From: Nitrospirales bacterium | Lineage (GTDB): Bacteria; Nitrospirota; Nitrospiria; Nitrospirales; UBA8639 | Reading direction: 5' to 3' | Length of the DNA: 57,940 nucleotides | Assembly: GCA_021604105.1 (NCBI GenBank) | Contig: BQIW01000018.1 | Coordinates: forward strand, 1 to 57,940 | Shown here: positions 17,590-26,917 of the stretch, one piece after another | Layout: each line of letters starts with the position of its first letter | Position numbering within the stretch: position 1 is the stretch's first letter | Position numbers and translations under genes: made by a program | Notes under the pieces: generated by a model | Seen by the model: only the letters and a program-made list of their open reading frames with translations | Told to the model about the DNA's origin: nothing | Databases searched by the model: none

Positions 17590-19914
17590 TCACACGGGAG
17601 ATTGATTTTGTAAGGCGACAGCCATCAAGCTTTCATCCAACTCTGAGACCTTTCCTGAGTCGGTGTCCTCCGCCATCGTGGGTTCCAGTTCCTGATCCTC
17701 GTCATACGTTTGCCGCACATCCAGAATTTCAATGTCTAATTGAGCTTCAGGGTACAATCGCCGCAGGTCCCATTCCGTGATCCACCCGCGCACATACTCG
17801 CGCATCCGGGTACTGGATAATTTCTCTACAGCTGAAACAGGGGGTGGTGTCCAACTATAGGCGGATCCATGAAGCGCTCGAATCCGCTCATATAGGGCAT
17901 CCACCATTGATTCATAGGGACGAATTAATGGTTCGCCTTCCTGTTCGATTAAGCGGATACCCTGGACTGCCTGCAATGCCTGAACATGACTTTCCTCTGT
18001 CGATTCCTCCTGACACATCTGTTCAATTTTTTGAGAATCCTGTTTTTCTTCCAAGACCACGCTTTGAAAATCATCGGTCAAAGCCACAATGGCCCCAATA
18101 GCCGGACAGGTACCCTCGGCTAACACTCCCATCCACCGTGCCACCTCCATATAGGACTTGGTCCGTTGTTTAAAGGAATATCGCCCGATAATTTCCGCTT
18201 CATCAATAAGCAAAATCCACCCTTTATATCCAGCCCCCACCATCAAACGCGAGACAAACTGAAACCGGTTCAGGGCCAAATCCTGACTGGAAATTTTATT
18301 AAATACGTATGGGATTTCCGGCGGACACCCCTGGAGATATTTATTGAGTTGACTGTTACTCAATGGATCTCCCGCCCAATACCGGATCATGCGATGACTT
18401 AGCTCAGGGTCATTAATCATCCGCTCATAGAGATAGAGACTGGCAGCAAACCGAGGATCGCATCCCTGGTCTTTCCGATGCACCCAATCAAATAAATCGG
18501 CATAGTGCGGGCTTTGGAAATTCAGTTCACCGGCTATTTCGGTGAGAGCATCGCCATGTTTACCGGGAACAATGGCATTATTGATGGCTGCACGAAAAAG
18601 GGGCACCAGATTGTACAAAGGTGTTTCCTTACTGATTACAATGGGACTGCAGACAAAGTTCTTCTCCAGTGCTACCTGTTGCAACGCATGAAGAAGATGG
18701 GATTTCCCGCTGCCGAATCCCCCTTCAATTACGAGACCCTTGGTGGGCGTGTCATGAGGAACGTTCCCCTCCATCTGTTGAAGCAGCCTCCTGAATTTTC
18801 CTTCCAGGTCCGGTTGGTGACTTCCAAGCACCTGCACCACGTCACGGTTCGGCACTCCGGATCGCAAGGCTTCCATGGCACGTTGATGTCCAACATCACC
18901 ATTGGCCATTGCCGGTCGATCAGGGTATTCCTTCTTGCCGAGATCATGGGCATCCCCCGCCTGTTGAGAGACAAGACGAATCAGTGCCCCTAAGGGGTTT
19001 TGGTATTGGCGGTCACGGACTTCGTCCCAAATGCGTAATTTCAACGCCTCATACCGATTGAGCCCCCTTCGTTCATCTGTCAAAAATTCATTCGGCACGT
19101 GGACCACCAACAAGAAGCTTTCCAATTCATCCGTCCCATCAATAAACTGACGAAGCATTTCGTAGGCATCTAACGTGCTTGAGACGCCATAATACAAGCC
19201 CTCAGGAGAATCCGGTTTCTTACTGAGCAAACATCGACTCAAGTCCAAGGAAACGACTAACCCTGTTTTCCCCACTAACCGTAACCAACGGCACAACGAA
19301 ACAAACATATACCGGGCATTGGTCCGATTGATTTTCTGAAAAATAAGGGCTTCTTTGAGAGCGGAAATTTGACGAATCTCCCCACCCAGCCACGCCTTGA
19401 CCGGTTCGGTCATAAAGGGGACTTCTGAACCGGAGTCCATTTGCCCCAAACACAATCGGATCATGGCCATACGAAATTCCTGGCACATCTGCGTATCTCG
19501 ATAGATAGCCCGCTCCAACCAACTATTTAAATCACGTCGGAGTAAGGGTTCCGCCCGTTCATTCATCCGGGCGACTCCAGCCATGCAAAATTCTTCCTTG
19601 TTCTCGGGAATTTGGTACCCATTTTCTTGAAGGAGTCGACGAACGAATTGTGAGGCCAGATCATCCCATGGGATGCGTCGAGCAATCTGATGAAAAAACT
19701 TATCCATCATATGAATTTTAGTGTCTTGGGCAGCAACTGAGATGCACGCATATCCCTCCTGTTGAGCCAAGGCAGCCAATTGGTTTTGGTTGTCCTCCCT
19801 TCCCGAAACAGAATCTGTCACCACAAATTTGACCGATGAGCCTCCTTGCCCAATAAATCGTTGAAGGTAATCTTGCCGAAGCGTATGAAACCATTCTTGA
19901 GGTCGTAACTCCAT
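17590..19914 (-). CDS. Tandem BrxC/BrxD-like P-loop ATPase, paralogue A
   Basis: This 774-aa protein is built of two homologous ATPase halves. The C-terminal half (about 341-700) matches the BREX BrxC/BrxD (DUF2791) family: lead-in ALRSGVPNRDVVQVLG, Walker A GGFGSGKS at 398-405, ISKETPLY, Walker B GWILLIDEAE at 565-574 and sensor-like VALTDDF. The N-terminal half (about 14-315) follows the same plan but is degenerate. The GGSSVKFVV strand at 24-32 has no GKS loop after it, the Walker B-like strand reads GLVVSLDLSR without the catalytic Glu, and the FLTDERRGLNRYEALKLR segment keeps the family's sensor/arginine region. An acidic tail ends the protein. AAGGA lies eight bases before the start. 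It is the last gene of an operon with paralogue B. Its substrate is unknown. Confidence 0.88.
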   Translation of the reverse strand: MELRPQEWFHTLRQDYLQRFIGQGGSSVKFVVTDSVSGREDNQNQLAALAQQEGYACISVAAQDTKIHMMDKFFHQIARRIPWDDLASQFVRRLLQENGYQIPENKEEFCMAGVARMNERAEPLLRRDLNSWLERAIYRDTQMCQEFRMAMIRLCLGQMDSGSEVPFMTEPVKAWLGGEIRQISALKEALIFQKINRTNARYMFVSLCRWLRLVGKTGLVVSLDLSRCLLSKKPDSPEGLYYGVSSTLDAYEMLRQFIDGTDELESFLLVVHVPNEFLTDERRGLNRYEALKLRIWDEVRDRQYQNPLGALIRLVSQQAGDAHDLGKKEYPDRPAMANGDVGHQRAMEALRSGVPNRDVVQVLGSHQPDLEGKFRRLLQQMEGNVPHDTPTKGLVIEGGFGSGKSHLLHALQQVALEKNFVCSPIVISKETPLYNLVPLFRAAINNAIVPGKHGDALTEIAGELNFQSPHYADLFDWVHRKDQGCDPRFAASLYLYERMINDPELSHRMIRYWAGDPLSNSQLNKYLQGCPPEIPYVFNKISSQDLALNRFQFVSRLMVGAGYKGWILLIDEAEIIGRYSFKQRTKSYMEVARWMGVLAEGTCPAIGAIVALTDDFQSVVLEEKQDSQKIEQMCQEESTEESHVQALQAVQGIRLIEQEGEPLIRPYESMVDALYERIRALHGSAYSWTPPPVSAVEKLSSTRMREYVRGWITEWDLRRLYPEAQLDIEILDVRQTYDEDQELEPTMAEDTDSGKVSELDESLMAVALQNQSPV

Positions 19915-20093
19915 TGCTCATATCCTTCACAGGTTAGAAAGTCACATGCATACGCAGATGGGGTTTTACGGACTGACGAATAACCAGAGATCTATTCTGA
20001 AAACATGGGTTGCCCCGTCTGGGAACGATGGATTCGACTGGAGATACTCATACGCCAATTTTCCGATGACAACCATTTTGATCAAGGCCCAAA

Positions 20094-22370
20094 CTAGCAC
20101 GACTCGGAAAGTGCCGGATGAAGCCGGTCTTCCTGCTCCCCTTCTAATTCAGAATCCTCCGAATAATCTTGTCGAATTTCCGTTAATTCAATTTCGACTT
20201 TTTGTGTTGGATCAAGACGCGTCAAATCCCATTCGGTAATCCAGCCTTTGACATATTCACGCATCCGAGTGCTGGATAATCGCTCAATTGTTGGGACCTG
20301 AGGTGGTTCCCACCCATACGCCGCGCCATGAAGGCCACGAATTTTATGGTAAATTTCTTCCACAAGCTGATCATAGGGACCGACCAAGGGTATGCGTTCG
20401 CATTCAATGAGCCGCATTCCCTGTTCCGCTTGGCGGGACAGCACCAAATCGGTTTCCGATCCTGATTCTCGCAGCTTTTCTGGCACTTTTTCCCGATCAC
20501 CCTTTTCATCCAGAATCGCACTTTGAAAATCATCCGTGAGCGCCATCACCGCCGCCAATCCGGATTTATAGCCAAGATCTGCAAAGCTGGACGCTTCCAG
20601 GCGGCCCAGCCACCTGGCTAATTCCGCATAGGACTGGGCACGTTGCTTAAAGGAATACCTGCCAATAATTTCTGCCTCGTCGATCAGTAAAATCCAACCG
20701 GAATACCCTGCCGCGATCATGAGACGTGAAACAAATTTAAAGCGTTGCAACGCCATCTCCATGGGTGAGACTCGTTCAAATCGATAGGAAGCACCCGCAT
20801 CACAGGATTTGAGATATCGCTTAATTTCAGCATCGGTCAAGGGGTCCCCTGCCCAAAATCGAATGATCCGGTGACTTAATTCCGGGTCATTCACCATACG
20901 TTCGTACAGAAACACCGAGGCCGCAAACCGCCCATCAATTTCTCCACCCTGACGATGCACCCATTCATAAAAATTTGCGTATTGGGGACTCTTAAAATTC
21001 AAATCCGCTGCCACCTCGGCCAAGACATCTCCTCGTTTTTCGGGGATATGAGCAGACTCAATGGCAGATCGAAACATCAATGCGGGGCTATACAGAGGTG
21101 TTTCCTTACTTATAACGACCTTGCTACACACGAATCTGGATTCCAATGCCATATGCCTCAAGGATTCCAGTAAATGCGATTTCCCCGTCCCAAACCCCCC
21201 TTCAATCAACATTCCTTTTGTGGTCCAACCCTTATGAATGCTGGCCTGCGCGTCCTGCAACATCTGTTGAAATTTGGATTTGACCATCGGCTGTGGACAT
21301 CCAAGCGCTTGGACCACTCCCGGACTCGGGACACCTGCACGCAAGGATTCAATGACCCGTTGATGCTGCACATCATCTTTTCGGTTTCCCACTCTGGCCA
21401 GTAGACTGCACTCGGTAAAGGCTGCGGTCTGATCCGTCAACCTGACCATCGGTGCGAAGGGATTTTGACGGGTTTTATCCCTGACATCATCCCAAATTCG
21501 AAGCTTTAAGGCTTCATACCGATTCAGGCCCAGCCGTTGATCTGAGAGAAAGGCATGTGAGGTGACCACCACGACCAATAGCCCTTCGATTTCATCGCTG
21601 CCATCGATGAATTGTCTCAGCATCTCATAGGCATCCATAACGGCAGAGGGCGAATAATTCAGGGAGGTCACACCGGCTTCCTTGCCGCCTGTAAAGGCTG
21701 AAATATCGATGGTCAGGACCATACCGGGTTTTCCCACCAGGCGGGTCCAATGGGCTAAGGAGACAATGAGGTCACGCGCATTGCTGCGGGTAACCTTTTC
21801 AAAAATTAATAATTTTTTAAGAGTCGCCATTTGTTTCAACTCGCCTCGAAGCCAGGCCTTAATGGCTCCCGACTCTTTAGAGGGACTATCAGGTAATTCC
21901 AACTGCGCTAAACACAACTGGATCATGGCCAGTCGAAATTCACGACTCATGTGAAAATCATGAAACAAGCTCCCTTCCAACCATGCGTTCATTTCCCGGA
22001 GCATCGTGGCTTCATCGCAACTATTGAGAGAGGCCAAAAAAGACCAGCAACATTCCTCCCGCCGGTCAGGGATCTTCCATTGATGCTCTCGAAAGAGATT
22101 TTTGACATACTCGAATGCCAAAGCATCCCAATCAATTTGTCTGGCTATTTCCTTAAACAACAGATCAATGAGTTGAACCTTTGTACAATGGGAATCCGCG
22201 TGTATCGTGACATAGCCCTGCTCCCGTGCTAGCTCCCCCACCCCCACGCTCACCGCTTTGGTATTCTGAGCCTCCTCCACGACCGCAAATTTGACCGCCG
22301 ATCCTCCACGACGAATAAAACCCTGCAGATAGGCGGATTTGAGAACGTTCAACCATTCCTGTGGAGACAT
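20094..22370 (-). CDS. Tandem BrxC/BrxD-like P-loop ATPase, paralogue B
   Basis: This 758-aa protein is closely similar to the downstream gene over its whole length (shared RMREYV-GWITEWDL, EIIGRYSFKQR, QRAG-VP-type linkers). The C-terminal ATPase is intact: GGFGTGKS at 391-398, VISKETPLYSP, Walker B GWILLIDEAE and MALTDDF. The N-terminal half is again a degenerate P-loop domain: RRGGSAVKFAVVEEAQN lacks GKS, and the Walker B-like MVLTIDISAF lacks Glu. AGGA lies about nine bases before the ATG. It is separated from paralogue A by 179 bases and from the 326-aa gene upstream by 80 bases, and all three point the same way. Two such proteins could form a hetero-oligomer. Confidence 0.88.
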   Translation of the reverse strand: MSPQEWLNVLKSAYLQGFIRRGGSAVKFAVVEEAQNTKAVSVGVGELAREQGYVTIHADSHCTKVQLIDLLFKEIARQIDWDALAFEYVKNLFREHQWKIPDRREECCWSFLASLNSCDEATMLREMNAWLEGSLFHDFHMSREFRLAMIQLCLAQLELPDSPSKESGAIKAWLRGELKQMATLKKLLIFEKVTRSNARDLIVSLAHWTRLVGKPGMVLTIDISAFTGGKEAGVTSLNYSPSAVMDAYEMLRQFIDGSDEIEGLLVVVVTSHAFLSDQRLGLNRYEALKLRIWDDVRDKTRQNPFAPMVRLTDQTAAFTECSLLARVGNRKDDVQHQRVIESLRAGVPSPGVVQALGCPQPMVKSKFQQMLQDAQASIHKGWTTKGMLIEGGFGTGKSHLLESLRHMALESRFVCSKVVISKETPLYSPALMFRSAIESAHIPEKRGDVLAEVAADLNFKSPQYANFYEWVHRQGGEIDGRFAASVFLYERMVNDPELSHRIIRFWAGDPLTDAEIKRYLKSCDAGASYRFERVSPMEMALQRFKFVSRLMIAAGYSGWILLIDEAEIIGRYSFKQRAQSYAELARWLGRLEASSFADLGYKSGLAAVMALTDDFQSAILDEKGDREKVPEKLRESGSETDLVLSRQAEQGMRLIECERIPLVGPYDQLVEEIYHKIRGLHGAAYGWEPPQVPTIERLSSTRMREYVKGWITEWDLTRLDPTQKVEIELTEIRQDYSEDSELEGEQEDRLHPALSESC

Positions 22371-22450
22371 AAATTTTTCCTCAATATCCTGTTAATCTCA
22401 TTGGTCTTCTCGGTTCACCCTAGGGAAACTTAAATACGATCCTGGTCTGT

Positions 22451-23431
22451 TTATCCCCCTACAAAGGAAATTCCGTAATAGGTTTTCTCCCGTCCCCCTT
22501 GCGCAATCACGGTTAACGTTTTGGTGGCATCCCGCACGCCGGTACTGGCATGAAAGTTTGCCCGATGATTGTTTTTGGTGGTAATGGTTCCACTTTTATC
22601 CAATAAATAGACATCCCGCCCAAATTCTTGTCTGGTGTATTCATTCGCCTGCCACGGAAGAAGCGTCAGGAGTTGATACAGTTCCAGGAGTGGAATCACC
22701 GTTCCTTTGCCAATGAGGTGCTTCCCTCGACCCGCCACCACAATGGAATAGGCGGTAAAGACCATCTCCAGAAACGTTTGGGGTTTGAATCGAAGGGGTT
22801 TATTTTGAACTTCCTTTAATCGTTTAACCAAGACCGAAGGACGAAGCCGGTTTTCCCGCATTCGGTCAATGGCAACCGCGCGTTCTTTGTGAAGAATGCG
22901 CAATAAGACGGGATAGGAAAATAAATAACCGTCGTGCTCATAGAGATTGACACCCATCTGCTGGGCCGTGGTCAGAAGCTCCTGGCGAAAAGCCTTGCCC
23001 TCCAGATATCCCGCTTCATCAAAATTCAGACGTTCCTGGGTTTTCACAAAGTCACACCCCAGGCTCAGCGTCACCTCCTTGCCTTCGTCCAGTAATTTTC
23101 GCAGATTGACCAAATCGCCCACTTTCGCTGCATCTTTAATTTTTTTAAATGACGCCATCACCTGTTTTGTGGTTTTCACTAATCCCCCGGCCTGCTCTTC
23201 GATATCAGCCAGAGCCTGCTCCAAATTGACGTTTTTCAGGACAGGCTTTGAAGGTGGGGAGGCATCCGGCAACTCCAGCACACCAGTTGCCGAACTCGAC
23301 CCACAGGCTTCTATCGTATTGTCAATTCCTTCGGCACTCATGTCGGTTATCGAGTCCTCTGGTTTGTGGTGAATACAGGAATCGGCGTTAACGAACCGAT
23401 TGGTCGGCGCATACCTGTTCATTCGGTACAT
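22451..23431 (-). CDS. Unrecognised 326-aa protein heading the ATPase operon
   Basis: No family is recognised. The N-terminal 60 residues are Ser/Pro-rich and look disordered. Residues about 65-115 form a predicted coiled coil (LEQALADIEEQAGGL and following). A middle segment reads YEHDGYLFSYPVLLRI and is followed by a basic stretch (ERAVAIDRMRENRLRPSVL). The C-terminal region ends in beta-like KTLTVIAQGG. No transmembrane segment or signal peptide is seen, so it is cytoplasmic. It is first in the operon with paralogues B and A, which suggests an adaptor or regulatory partner of the ATPases. The start is uncertain: 23431 or an internal ATG at 23341. Confidence 0.72.
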   Translation of the reverse strand: MYRMNRYAPTNRFVNADSCIHHKPEDSITDMSAEGIDNTIEACGSSSATGVLELPDASPPSKPVLKNVNLEQALADIEEQAGGLVKTTKQVMASFKKIKDAAKVGDLVNLRKLLDEGKEVTLSLGCDFVKTQERLNFDEAGYLEGKAFRQELLTTAQQMGVNLYEHDGYLFSYPVLLRILHKERAVAIDRMRENRLRPSVLVKRLKEVQNKPLRFKPQTFLEMVFTAYSIVVAGRGKHLIGKGTVIPLLELYQLLTLLPWQANEYTRQEFGRDVYLLDKSGTITTKNNHRANFHASTGVRDATKTLTVIAQGGREKTYYGISFVGG

Positions 23432-23559
23432 CTCTGATAATTCTTAATAATTTCCCACTGATTTCATGAACCTAGTTCAGGGAAAATCCACAACGTTTTT
23501 TGGGGAGGCTCAGCGCTTTTTATTCAACCTGCAGTTGACCTGTAGGAAGAAAGCCTTTT

Positions 23560-24381
23560 ATGGTTGAACCATTTCTTCAGACACTATTCATGAGAAATTT
23601 CGCGCCATTTGCAGTGATTACAGGAGCTTCACGAGGGATTGGAGCCGAATATGCCAGAGCCTTAGCGAATCAAGGGTATCATCTCCTGTTAGTCGCCAGG
23701 GACCCAAGCCGTCTGAATCAATTATCCAAGGAAATTCAACAAACTACTTCTGTTCAAGTCTGGACAGAAACGCTGGATTTGGCCAAACCAAACGCGGCTG
23801 GAACTCTTTACCAATTAGCCCAATCATATCAGCCGCATGTGTCGTTACTGGTCAACAATGCCGGTTTTGGACTGTATGGTCTTTTTTCAGGCATGCCACT
23901 CTCAACCATCCAGGACATGCTACAGGTTCATATCCATGTGACCATAGAAAGCACAAGACTCTTCCTACCGGATATGATGAATCGACGGCAGGGTGCAATA
24001 ATCAATGTGGCGTCCGTGGCAGGATTTTTCCCCATTCCCTATATGGCGGAATACGCCGCCACCAAAGCCTTTATCATATCTTTCTCTGAAGCCGTGGCGA
24101 TGGAGGCCAAAGATAATGAGGTGATCATCCAGGTATGCTGTCCAGGCTACACAGACACCGATTTCCATAAAACGGCAGGGCACCGTCCACGCCACATTTC
24201 TTCCCCTCACACTCCCCACGACGTCGTACAAAATTCATTACAGGCCCTAAGGTCGCGGAAAACTCTCGTGACTATTGGATGGCAGGGACTGGCCACACAA
24301 TGGATAACGTCATTCATTCCCAAAAAATGGCTTATGCGTCTTACCATCCGATTTGTTCGACCGAATTCCTCCTCTCATTGA
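23560..24381 (+). CDS. Short-chain dehydrogenase/reductase (SDR)
   Basis: This 273-aa classical SDR has the NAD(P)-binding motif TGASRGIG near residue 20, NNAG at the beta-4 strand and the catalytic triad Ser (VASVAG), Tyr and Lys in YAATKAF. The wording is that of the YqjQ/DltE-like group of uncharacterised SDRs acting on unknown carbonyls or alcohols. The start at 23560 has AGGAAG upstream; a later in-frame ATG at 23590 is the alternative. It is divergent from the 326-aa/ATPase operon across 128 bases that must hold both promoters. The glycine-zipper lipoprotein follows 32 bases after its stop. Confidence 0.9.
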   Translation: MVEPFLQTLFMRNFAPFAVITGASRGIGAEYARALANQGYHLLLVARDPSRLNQLSKEIQQTTSVQVWTETLDLAKPNAAGTLYQLAQSYQPHVSLLVNNAGFGLYGLFSGMPLSTIQDMLQVHIHVTIESTRLFLPDMMNRRQGAIINVASVAGFFPIPYMAEYAATKAFIISFSEAVAMEAKDNEVIIQVCCPGYTDTDFHKTAGHRPRHISSPHTPHDVVQNSLQALRSRKTLVTIGWQGLATQWITSFIPKKWLMRLTIRFVRPNSSSH

Positions 24382-24413
24382 ACGCACGACCTCCCATACT
24401 AAAGGAGCACAGC

Positions 24414-24845
24414 ATGTCCCATTCCCATTTTCATTCATTTATTACCTCTCTTAGCATCTGCAGTGCCTGCATTTTAGCCTTTGGGTGCTCTGGCCCTCGC
24501 CCAATCCTTTATCCCAACGACCATCTTCAACAAGTTGGCCCCGATCGAGCTGAACAGGATATTGAGGAATGCCAGCAACTTGCAGAAGATTATGTGCCGG
24601 AGCACGATGCTGCGACGGTGGCCGGGAATACAGCGGTTGGGGCTGGAGCAGGGAGTGCCGTCGGGGCAGTCAGTGGGGCCATCCGAGGAGGAGTTGGTAT
24701 TGGAGCAGCCATAGGAGCCGCGACAGGTGCCACCGTTGGCTTTTTCCGAGGCTTATTCCAGGCCTCGCAACCAACACCCGCCCACAAGGCGTTCGTCAAC
24801 CGATGTCTTGCGGAACGAGGATACGATTCGATTGGTTGGGAATAG
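24414..24845 (+). CDS. Glycine-zipper lipoprotein
   Basis: This 143-aa lipoprotein has the lipobox AFGC (LAFGCSGPRP). The middle of the mature protein carries a glycine-zipper region of repeated G-x3-G spacing (AVGAGAGSAVGAVSGA then IGAAIGAATGATVGFFRG), as in the SlyB/Rick-17kDa-type outer-membrane proteins. The C-terminal part has a Cys in NRCLAERGYDSIGW. AAAGGAG lies upstream of the ATG at 24414; a longer in-frame reading from 24279 overlaps the SDR gene and would lose the lipobox. It probably sits in the outer or inner membrane, with a structural role unproven. Confidence 0.82.
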   Translation: MSHSHFHSFITSLSICSACILAFGCSGPRPILYPNDHLQQVGPDRAEQDIEECQQLAEDYVPEHDAATVAGNTAVGAGAGSAVGAVSGAIRGGVGIGAAIGAATGATVGFFRGLFQASQPTPAHKAFVNRCLAERGYDSIGWE

Positions 24846-24964
24846 ATCAGGAAATAAACATAAAGAAAATGGGGTCGGAATACCTCGAGACCCTGTTCGT
24901 GGGAGCTTTCACCTTAAGTCGATTCCTCATCGAATCCTGACTCACAGGATAATCCAGGGATGAA

Positions 24965-25822
24965 TTAAACTGCGGAACTTTCTGCACGACGGAGAGCTCG
25001 CATCAATACTGGATCTTGATAAGCCACTTCACTTAAGGCGTCCAACATATGAAGATCTTTTTCCTTTGCCAATGCTTTAGCTTTACTGAATTGTCGGGAG
25101 TTAAAGCGAGCTACGGATGGCTGGCCATTGATGATCTGACACGCAAGGCCTCCACCATCTTTCAACGCAAGAGTACCCCCGTGATCAAACAACGTACGGG
25201 TCTCGTCCACGCTGATCCCATGCAGCTCCGCAAAATCATGGAGCCCACTGGTCTCAATCAATCGTCCATCAGGCATGACACATTTTCGTTTAAAATGGGG
25301 AGACCAATCTTTTCGGAAATCAATATATTGAATGTCTCCACTACACGAGTGACCTGAGTCAACTTTTGTCAAATCGATCCCTAAGTTTTTTTGCCGCAAC
25401 CGATCCTGCAATTCCTGTGGAAGTCCTCGATAAAAAACCCGCTCCATGCCTTCTTCCAAGGTCACACCATAACTTTGCCGCATGCGCTCGGCTGCAGCAT
25501 ATTGCTCAAGATCCATGACCCAAGTCTGTTTCGGATCTTTGCCAAGAGGATCAACACGACAGACGAATGCGCCTTTTGTGACAAGCGTACCTTCATGCGG
25601 ATAGAGATATATCCCTCCGTCCTGAAGCACCCCCGTTATGGCTTCAAGAGGAATGTCATAACTTTCAGACAGGACTCGTGCATGCATCTCAACATCTTCC
25701 GGTTCTGTCATTCCGCACACCATGACATTTCCAGGAGGATCATAATCCGTATAGTTCTCTAAAATATTATAGAGAACCGGGGGCTTCTCCTTTTTTAATG
25801 GACGCTTTTTCACTTTAAACAT
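24965..25822 (-). CDS. Unrecognised 285-aa protein
   Basis: No family is recognised. The product has a Lys-rich start (MFKVKKRPLKKEKPP), no signal peptide or transmembrane segment, and a repeated architecture of short Gly-containing strands: AITGVLQDGGIYLYPHEGTL in the first half and a similar layout (FDHGGTLALKDGGG) near the C-terminus, suggesting two related domains. It ends in a helical AKEKDLHMLDALSEV region. It is convergent with the lipoprotein gene and divergent from pyrE. It lies 2.4 kb from the ATPase operon on the same strand, but the SDR and lipoprotein genes intervene, so a shared function is only a guess. Confidence 0.7.
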   Translation of the reverse strand: MFKVKKRPLKKEKPPVLYNILENYTDYDPPGNVMVCGMTEPEDVEMHARVLSESYDIPLEAITGVLQDGGIYLYPHEGTLVTKGAFVCRVDPLGKDPKQTWVMDLEQYAAAERMRQSYGVTLEEGMERVFYRGLPQELQDRLRQKNLGIDLTKVDSGHSCSGDIQYIDFRKDWSPHFKRKCVMPDGRLIETSGLHDFAELHGISVDETRTLFDHGGTLALKDGGGLACQIINGQPSVARFNSRQFSKAKALAKEKDLHMLDALSEVAYQDPVLMRALRRAESSAV

Positions 25823-26038
25823 TCAATACGCTCCTTCACGGTGAGTTTCCATTTGGCCTTGGACTCCTTCGCCCTCATGGAATAGGCAAGATTTCCGCCA
25901 CACCAGGGCTTTTCGATTCCATCCGGACATTCCCTTTTGTATCACCACTCTCTATTGCGCGCCCTGTTGCAGATCTCGAAGTCGTAATGGTAGAAGGAAA
26001 CCGCTCATGACTCAACCATAACACCCCCTAAACTTCCT

Positions 26039-26614
26039 ATGCCAAAAAATGCTCTCATTCAGGCGTTCCATCACCTGGAAGCCTTCAAATGGAATCAGCA
26101 AGAAGGCTTTCGGCTCGCTTCAGGGAAAACCAGTCCCTATTATGTTGACTGTCGTATTGTATTGGCTCATCCGCACTCACGTCACCTTGTGGCTCAATTA
26201 GCCTATCACCTGCTTAAATCTTTAGATTTCACGCTCATTGGCGGGCTCGAAATCGGAGCGATTCCCTTGGCTACCTGTATTTCAGATTATGGCTATAGGG
26301 CCGATCCGCAGCGGAAGTGGCGAACATTTGTCGTACGTAAACAACCTAAGGATCATGGATTAGGCAAATTAATTGAAGGCACCATCCATAACGGGGAAAC
26401 AGCTTTGGTGGTCGACGATGTCCTAACCACAGGCGGATCTTTGATCAAGGCCGCCGAATCAGCTCGCGCCCAGGGCTTAATTGTCACTCACGGGTTAGTG
26501 GTTGTGGATCGATCTGAAGTTGAAGGGAAAAGCCATCTGGCCCGCATGGGCATTCAATTGCTCCCCCTCCTCACCCTGGAGGATTTAAGACAAACGCCCC
26601 CCTCTGCCCGGTAA
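26039..26614 (+). CDS. pyrE: Orotate phosphoribosyltransferase
   Basis: PyrE joins orotate to PRPP to make orotidine monophosphate in UMP synthesis. The product has 191 aa, the usual length. It shows FRLASGKTSPYYVDCR near residues 24-39, the flexible loop RKQPKDHGLGKLIEG at about 100-114 and the PRPP-binding motif ALVVDDVLTTGGS at 122-134. The start at 26039 lacks an obvious ribosome binding site, but homology begins there. It is divergent from the 285-aa gene and stands alone. Confidence 0.95.
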   Translation: MPKNALIQAFHHLEAFKWNQQEGFRLASGKTSPYYVDCRIVLAHPHSRHLVAQLAYHLLKSLDFTLIGGLEIGAIPLATCISDYGYRADPQRKWRTFVVRKQPKDHGLGKLIEGTIHNGETALVVDDVLTTGGSLIKAAESARAQGLIVTHGLVVVDRSEVEGKSHLARMGIQLLPLLTLEDLRQTPPSAR

Positions 26615-26917
26615 GTCCTCGGAATATTTCCCACCACGGTTCAAAACCTTAATCGGTTCTTAGGCCTCAACGGGTAGGCAGCCTATTTCTCAAAAATTAT
26701 CCAGTCCAATTTGATACTATGAAGAACATTTCAACTCACAACCTCGTCGGTACTCTCCCCATTCCGGATGACTTACTTGACCGTCTCTTCTGACCAACCA
26801 TACAATTTCAAAACAACCTATTTGCGATTGTCTAGGCAATTTCCTTTCCGAAAAAGGACAAGGCTATTTTAATTTTTCCAAAGAAGAAATCCATTTCCAA
26901 TACTACGGAGGATCACC
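26615..26917. other. Intergenic region, nothing recognised
   Basis: This is the gap between pyrE and the rhodanese gene on the plus strand. No hairpin with a T run, RNA gene or coding resemblance was seen. The rhodanese promoter should lie here. Confidence 0.3.

Noticed and set aside
17590-23431. Complete BREX phage-defence island
   Set aside because: Only the BrxC/BrxD-like ATPases are present; no PglX methyltransferase, PglZ phosphatase-like protein, BrxA, BrxB or BrxL in the window.
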